Positions 58,032 through 64,000 of a DNA stretch of 64,000 bases are shown here, piece by piece; position 1 is the first letter of the stretch, and every line of letters starts with the position of its first letter. The position numbers were made by a program, and so were the translations under genes. The DNA comes from Chinchilla lanigera (taxonomy: Eukaryota; Chordata; Mammalia; Rodentia; Chinchillidae): contig NW_004955402.1 in NCBI RefSeq assembly GCF_000276665.1, forward strand, positions 6,598,869-6,662,868. Direction: 5' to 3'. The notes beneath the pieces were generated by a model. That model was not told the origin of the DNA and did no database searches. It worked only from the letters and a program-made list of their open reading frames with translations.

Positions 58032-58348
58032 CAGTCAGCTCTTTGTATATGTGGGTTCCACAACCACAGATTCAACCAAGTGTGGAGCATGTGTGGTACT
58101 GTGTAGCTGGCTTGAGTGTGCAGGCATTTTTTCTTGTCATTATTCCCTGAACAGTGCAGTGCAGTAATGACATTTACATTGTGTTAGCTGTTACAAGTCA
58201 TGTAGAGATTATGTAAGATATACAAGAGGATTATAGAGATTATGTGGTAATACCATGCCATTTTACATAAGGAATTTCAACATTTTCAGATCTTGCTATT
58301 CTCTGGGAGGTCCTAGAACCCAGCCCCCATGAATACTATGGGACATCT
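58032..58348. mobile_element. MER2-like (Tigger/pogo) DNA transposon
   Basis: It starts CAGTCAGCTCTTTGTATATG and GGGTTCCACAACCACAGATT then CAACCAA. It ends GGTCCTAGAACCCAGCCCCC ... CTATGGGACATCT. This is the MER2 pattern (CAGTCGGCCCT...GGTTCC...ATTCAACCAA and its inverted end). TA flanks are at 58030-58031 and 58349-58350. Confidence 0.8.
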
Positions 58349-58398
58349 TATCTATGCATTTTTACATATATAAGCAGTTACATGTGTATATGTAGGTA

Positions 58399-58442
58399 TA
58401 CATATATGTATATATATATATATGTGTGTGTGTGTATACACA
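58399..58442 (+). repeat. (TA)n-(TG)n compound microsatellite
   Basis: TATATATATATATA followed by TGTGTGTGTG and TATACACAC, able to fold on itself. Confidence 0.9.
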
Positions 58443-60095
58443 CCATATATATACTGTATTTGTATGTTCATAAATATGTGTGTATAAATATACCTATTTT
58501 ATTAGACAACACTGGAAGAATAAACACAAATCTAATTTAAATGGTGAAATTTAATAAATGACAAGGAAGATGCTGGGAGAATAAAGTCAGACCCAGCAAG
58601 AGGACTTTCTTGTATATATCTTTTCACATAATATTGATCATTTTCTGCATATAATGTGCAAGTTCGTTTTTAAAATGTAGAAACACTAAATTCAAAGAAG
58701 TATCAGAATAAATACAGGAACATATTGATAACCTTAGAGTAGGAAAGACTTTCCTAGAAAAAGAAAAACCAGATATAGAAGTTATAAGAGGGAGAAAAAG
58801 CCTATATATTGCTATCATCAATTTAAAAATTCATTACGGTTTCATAAAACACAAGGGCAGTTACAAGAGGAGGTGATGATGGACACAAGTATATGCAACA
58901 TATTTCAAAGAAATAGGACTAATAGAGCACATATATAAAGAAGCCCTCTTTGTAAATAAGATGAAAATGACTCAGCAGCAAATCTGAGTGATGGATGTAA
59001 GCATTCAGCTTCAAGAACAAGAAATATACTTGGCAAGGGAGCCTTTTGCTTTACTGTATTGCTTGCATTGTTTATATCAGTGATGTATTTCATGGTAACA
59101 TTTTGAATTAAGATCCAGTGAAGAGAGAGACAGAGCACAGGGGAGACTAGACCAGTATAGACAGCACAATCCCTGAAACCTGAACCCCATGCCCAGGGCA
59201 CACCGGGGGTCCCCAGCAGCTCCAGGCTCAAAGAAACCAAATACAGGGAGGATGAAGAGAGGCCTTCAACAGTAGCCTCATTTTCAATTTGACTCCTATG
59301 TATTGAGTTATTGAAATAATGCTAAATGATCAATACGAACGTACTCCCTCATAGAAAAATATCCCATTGCATGTGTTCACATTCAACAGTTTTCCATCAT
59401 TTTGTGGGAAACTGTACCTATCTGGATGCTTTCGTCGGCATGTAAAACTTTTGTTTTTAACAAGTTAAGAAAGTCTTGCTGTATGGTGTATCAAAAGCAT
59501 AACGAAGAGAATACTTTTGTGTCCGAGCCCCATAAGTAGGGTATATCTGCATTGGATGAATTGGGACAGACAGTAGCTGGGGGCTGTGATGGCGACAGTG
59601 CTGGAAGCCCAGGGAATATACACATAATCCAGCCGAGCATCCTGCCTGAGGGAAGGGGAGAGTGAGGAGTGGCTACCTCGCTGTGCAGACTGCTCCTCAT
59701 GTTCAGGAGGTGATTAAGATTGGCATCTGGAGCAGGCAAGATGAAGATGGGGCAGGATGAGCAGAAGCACAGAGGCTGGGGAGGACGGAGGACAGAAGGG
59801 ACTGACTGAGCCCAGGCGACAGTGCAGTCCCCACGCCCCGACCATGGCCTGAGCACAGCGCAGCACTGCACATGGTGCAGGCCCTAACCCACATGCACAC
59901 TGAGTGTCCCTCACCACAAGTACCGGGGACCAGAAGCACCTTTCTGCATTTATTAGTTGGCATTCTGCCCTAAGAAGTAGGCTGCAACTCACAGCAGTCT
60001 TTCCTTGTTTTGGAATGTGCTCATGTTACCCAAGCTTTGGGCCGTGAGTGCCTTCCTGAGCCGACTTCTATCTTTGTATGTGGCCTTCATATATA
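58443..60095. other. Unique sequence, no gene recognised
   Basis: 59500-60000 is GC-richer. Open frames there (59491-59992, minus) overlap in different frames and have no domain or splice support. Confidence 0.5.
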
Positions 60096-60415
60096 CAGGT
60101 TGAGTATACCTTATCTCAAACTCTTAGGATCGGATATGTTTAAGATTTCAGGCTTTTTTCAGATTTTAGAATATTTGCATATACACAATGAGCTATCTTG
60201 AGAGTGGGACCCAAGTCTAAACAGAAATTTCATTTGTTTCATACAAACCTCATACATGTAGCCCGAAGGTAATTTAATTTCAGTGCCTGTATCTGATGGC
60301 AGCTGATGCCTGGGGTCAGGTGTGGTGTTCTGCACTTGTGGCATCATACGGCACTCAGGAAGATACTTTGGAACATTTAGGATTTCAGATTTTCAAGCTA
60401 GGGCTGCTCCACCTG
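60096..60415. mobile_element. Tigger-type non-autonomous DNA transposon, complete
   Basis: The terminal inverted repeats are CAGGTTGAGTATACCTTATC at the left and, on the minus strand, CAGGTGGAGCAGCCCTAGC at the right. TA flanks both ends (60094-60095, 60416-60417). The interior shares GGGACCCAAGTCTAAACAG and TGTGGCATCATACG with the split copy at 56539-57011. It is too short (320 bp) to encode a transposase. Confidence 0.85.
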
Positions 60416-60594
60416 TACTGCAATTCTTTGAATACCAGGTGTTTTTCCTTCATGTAGTTTCAAAATATGGGAGGTGTTAGAAGTTTTTCTGCACTTAAAT
60501 AATACCATTGGGCCTCCAGTATAGGAAGGTTAGCGTGGGACAAAATGCAGAATGAGCTGAATCAAGAAGGGAGGGGAGGGCATTACTAGAAAAA
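60416..60594. other. Unique sequence
   Basis: Nothing recognised. Confidence 0.5.
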
Positions 60595-60815
60595 TAATGA
60601 CGGCAAGAACAACACCAGCAAACGCAGAGGATTTACTTTGTGTTGGGCACGGTGCTAAGTATGATCGCTAACTTAATTCTTTAATTTTGCTAACAGCTTT
60701 TCAGGCACTGTTGTCAGCGCATTTGTATAGAGAAGTCACCTGAAATATACAGAGATGAAATAAGTTGTCCAGCATTCACAGCTACTAAATGGCCAAACCT
60801 GGATGTTAACTTACC
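60595..60815 (-). mobile_element. MIR SINE, antisense, near full length
   Basis: GGATTTACTTTGTGTTGGGC, ACGGTGCTAAGTATGATCGC, AAATAAGTTGTCCAGCATTC and CACAGCTACTAAATGGCC follow the antisense MIR consensus in order. Confidence 0.85.
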
Positions 60816-61489
60816 CAGGTGACCTAACTAAAGCTTGTGTTTCAGCCAGGGGACGGAGATGGAAACGTAGCGATAGACATGGCCTCCCAGCTAGGGGACT
60901 CTGACCCTTTCAAGTTCCATCCCATCTTACCATCTAAGAGGGCAGACAGCAGCATTTTAAAGAGCACTCAAGATCCAGAGAAAATACATGTCAGGTCAGT
61001 GGACTGGCTGCGGCTTCTTTCAAGGCTGAGATAAATAAAACTTGTAAAAAGATGCCAAAGAAAAACAGAATGCAGGAAGTGCCTCAAGCAGAAAAAGCAC
61101 CCCTGTGAGAAAGGAGCATCCCCAGGAAATGCGGACAGGCTTATGACCAAGTTGAGTGGGTCTAAATTTTCACAGGCCACAATGAACTCAATATGGGAGA
61201 AGTATCACTTTCTTTGCCTTTCTATAACTTGATTATTTTTCTAGACCCCACATTCTGACTAAAGTACTAAAATCAATTTTTCAGCTATATAAATAACAGG
61301 TTGATGGTTGAGGGAAAATGGAATGATAAAAATTTTCTACAGGAAAGCCATTTTATATGTAAAGAAGCAGATAAAGTAAAAGGATGGGAAAATACATATC
61401 ATCCATATATCCCATCAGTGCTAATCAGAGGAAACTCAGAATGGCCACAAAGGAGACTATAGCCAGAATATCACAAGCACACTGAGGGC
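60816..61489. other. Unique sequence, no gene recognised
   Basis: Mixed; nothing supported. Confidence 0.45.
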
Positions 61490-62195
61490 CACGACGTAAT
61501 GATAAAGTGGCCTGTTCTCCAGGAAGACATAGCAATCCTAAATAGTATGCACCGAACAATAGATACTCAAAATACGGGAAGCCAAAACTAATACAACTGA
61601 ATGGAGATACAAATAAATCCACAGTTATGTTTGGAAACTTCAACACTCTGTGTTCAGTAATTAACAAAACAGGCAGAGAGAAAATCAGCAAGGATACGCA
61701 AGAATTGAATACCTGCAACCAACCTGACCTGACATTTTTAAAACTGTCAACCCAATACTAGTGGAACATACATTCTTTCCAAGTGTACATGAAGCATTCA
61801 CCAAGAGAGATCAATATGCAATATAATAACCACTGTTACTTTTCTGTCATCCTATTTTGAAATTCTGTACAATTTTTATTGGGTTTTTTTTTCTCTTTAA
61901 AATAAAAAAGAGAGATCATATTGTTGGCCATAAAACCAACATCAACAAATCTAATAGAATTGTGAACATACCAAGCATAGTCTCTGACATAATGGAATTA
62001 AATCACATAAAAGAAGAAACACCCCCACATATTTTAAAATTAAATATCACACTGCTAAACAACCCATAAGTCAAAGAAAAGGTCACAGTAAAAATTTCAA
62101 AATCATTTTGAATAGAACAAAAACAAAAACATGGCATAGCCATACTAAGACATAGCTAAAATGGTGCTTAGGAAAATTTGTAGCATTGAATGCTT
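61490..62195 (+). mobile_element. Degenerate L1 ORF2 5' region (endonuclease part), sense
   Basis: CAAGTGTACATGAAGCATTC (about 61780), TGTTGGCCATAAAACCAACA (61921), ATTAAATATCACACTGCTAA (62037) and TAAAATGGTGCTTAGGAAAA (62156) match ORF2 in order. Frames are broken. Confidence 0.75.
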
Positions 62196-64000
62196 ATATT
62201 AGTTCAGTGGAAGTCAGCTCACTGAGTTGATTGGTAGGGGTGCTTTTTATTTTAAGTTCTTCCAGGGCGGAGAGCAAGGTTTTTTTCATAATTTTTTATT
62301 TGCTCCTTGTGCTGAGAAGACAAAGACAAAAGAGCCACTGAACAACTGAGTCTACCCTGGCTTTGACAAATGGCCACCTGCACCTGCCCTCAAACTCCAG
62401 TGACCTTTGCCGTACTGTTCCCAGGTCTGAGCTCGTCACAGCCTGCATCATCCCCAGCAGTGACACGCAGAGGTGAGCTTTCACCTTTCAAATAAGAGAA
62501 AGATAATTATTTGGCCCAAGTGACCTTCTCTTCCTGTTTCTGCCCAGCTTCAGTTTCATTTAAGTTACCAAATTATGAAACCAAACCTACTTGATAGCAA
62601 ATCAGTAATGTGTTGCCAAAGAACTTCACGCAGTAAGTGAAGCAGAGACGATGAAGAACTCGAAAGGGGACAGACGCTGCCAAAAGGACTCTACAGAGTT
62701 GAAAGGAGCAGCCATCCGGTCAGGGAGAACCGCAGGACTGCAATTTCCTATCGACTGATTGGACCAGGTGATTATCTCCCGAGGTTATCTGAGGAAATCC
62801 TTCTGTGTTTAAAGTGCAAAAATATATGTTGTTTCCTTTGGGGACAGGGACTGAGATCAAGGGGTGAGTTGCCAACAAGAAGCTCTGGGACTTGAAAACT
62901 CCCCCAAAGGAACACAGGCTTACGAGGTTTGTAGAACAGGTACTGTCAGTGAGAAGGCTGTACTCTCAAAGTCTGTTGCATTCAACCTGTTTCTAAAAAT
63001 ACTCAATGGTAAGTCAGCTCTAGACTACGTATAAATGATCGCCTTGCCCTACATGTGAAGGAAGTTTCCCTGTAATAAGGAAGGGGGAAGGTTGCCTGCA
63101 TAACAAACTTCTGGTTTAAGCTGGTTTTGCTGAATTAAACAAAGGAAGCAGATTCTTCAATGAAGATAAAGTCTCTAATTAGCACGTAAGTGAATTGGAT
63201 GCTGATGCATATAATCACTGCTTGTGGGAAATGATCAAACCCCATGACCACACACATTTTTTTTCTGCCTTAGTGACTTGTCTGTGCAGTAAATAATTAG
63301 CTCTTGATTTTGAAAGAGGATGACATTTGGGAAGATTCCACAAATAGTCTTTCCCTCTCCTTCTCCATGGACCCATGTAATTCCACCATTCAGCTGCACC
63401 CAGACTGCCCGGGTAATTTTCTTACAGCATATACAGAACAATATGGAGTGGTAGACTCTATTTTTATGTCCCGTGAGTACAGAAACCCTCCCCGCTCACA
63501 GGCGTGTGGCTTCTGGTGATGTGTGTGTGACGGGCTCCCCAGAGCTGTCCTGAACTCAGCGTGGTCTGCTGTCTGCAGCACATTCTTTCGGACTTAGAGT
63601 CCAGCACAAAAACCACATTTCAGACGGAAGAGAAGGAAGGGAAGAAAAGGTTTTCAGCTATCTTAGGGCTCCTGGCTGAGTCTGAAAATAAAACTGAGCA
63701 GGGCAGATTAACAGGAGAACAGCGTTTCAGTGGACGTTGAGTGTTTTTCATGACTTGGGGCCTTCCTGAAGAAATGAGTCACCTTTGATGCCAGGTCTGA
63801 TGAAGAGGCAGGTAACTGGAGGATGAATGGGCCGTGAGGGGATGAACCCTGTGATCAGCCAGGGGCATTCTCACAGTCCCTAGTCTGCAGAGAGAACGAC
63901 GCTCCTTGCCCTTGGGTAGAGGAGGGTCATTTGGCTCCAGAATGTCCAGAGAGAAGGGTGGATGGAAGGAGGTCAGAGAGGCCTTCCTGCTTCTGCAGTC
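62196..64000. other. Unique sequence, no gene recognised
   Basis: No repeat was recognised in this final stretch. 63304-63519 has a 71-codon open frame with possible splice signals (acceptor-like TTTTCTTACAG ending near 63427 and donor-like GTGAGTAC at about 63472), not enough to call an exon. Confidence 0.5.

Noticed and set aside
1..64000. CRISPR array, operon or prokaryotic mobile element
   Set aside because: All repeat structure is of mammalian type (SINE, LINE, LTR, microsatellite). There are no regularly spaced identical repeats and no bacterial-type gene packing.

Overview
The window looks like nuclear DNA from a rodent draft assembly (one run of N, 52320-52814). The diagnosis rests on its SINEs. 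There are about ten tRNA-derived ID elements, B1 (7SL-derived) elements, and composite B1-dID elements (B1 monomer fused to an ID-like half). I saw no B2 or B4 elements, which are usual in mouse-related rodents. That combination fits a squirrel-related or guinea-pig/mole-rat-related (Ctenohystrica) rodent; I cannot name the species. Several full ID copies share a 3' end reading GGTACCGGAGAAAAACC, so they probably come from one young source family.

I found no convincing protein-coding exon or intact gene. The open reading frames are short, overlap one another on both strands, or lie in repeats. The window is best read as intergenic or deep intronic sequence, which has collected transposons of many ages over a unique background. 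Layout: 1-7.3 kb is mostly unique, with a (TG)n tract, an ID element with an unusual tail, a small 5S rRNA retropseudogene and a CTG-repeat tract. 7.4-13.1 kb is a block of ancient LINE-1 in antisense. 13-19 kb is unique with old MIR/L2. 19-24 kb has ID elements, MaLR-type LTRs, two L1 3' ends (one with a twin-priming inversion) and a strong CTCF-like motif. 24-34 kb is unique with ID, B1, B1-dID, MIR and a MER5-like relic, plus a degraded coding-like block at 33.4-34.0 kb. 34-42 kb has several MaLR/ERVL-type LTRs. 42-51 kb has two unique stretches that look like conserved non-coding elements, a mariner transposase relic and old L1. 51.3-53 kb has B1 and two LTRs next to the assembly gap. 53-62 kb has degenerate L1 ORF2, three small TA-flanked DNA transposons (one split by a B1) and old MIR. 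62.2-64 kb is unique.

The most interesting points are: an ID SINE whose target-site duplications enclose a unique 3' tail (BC1-like or a 3' transduction); a tailless 5S rRNA retropseudogene; a convergent pair of CTCF-like motifs about 29 kb apart; a mariner relic keeping the YSPDLAPSD signature; and a coding-like block of unknown parentage. Repeat family names come from recognising consensus features by eye; boundaries are approximate unless target-site duplications are given.
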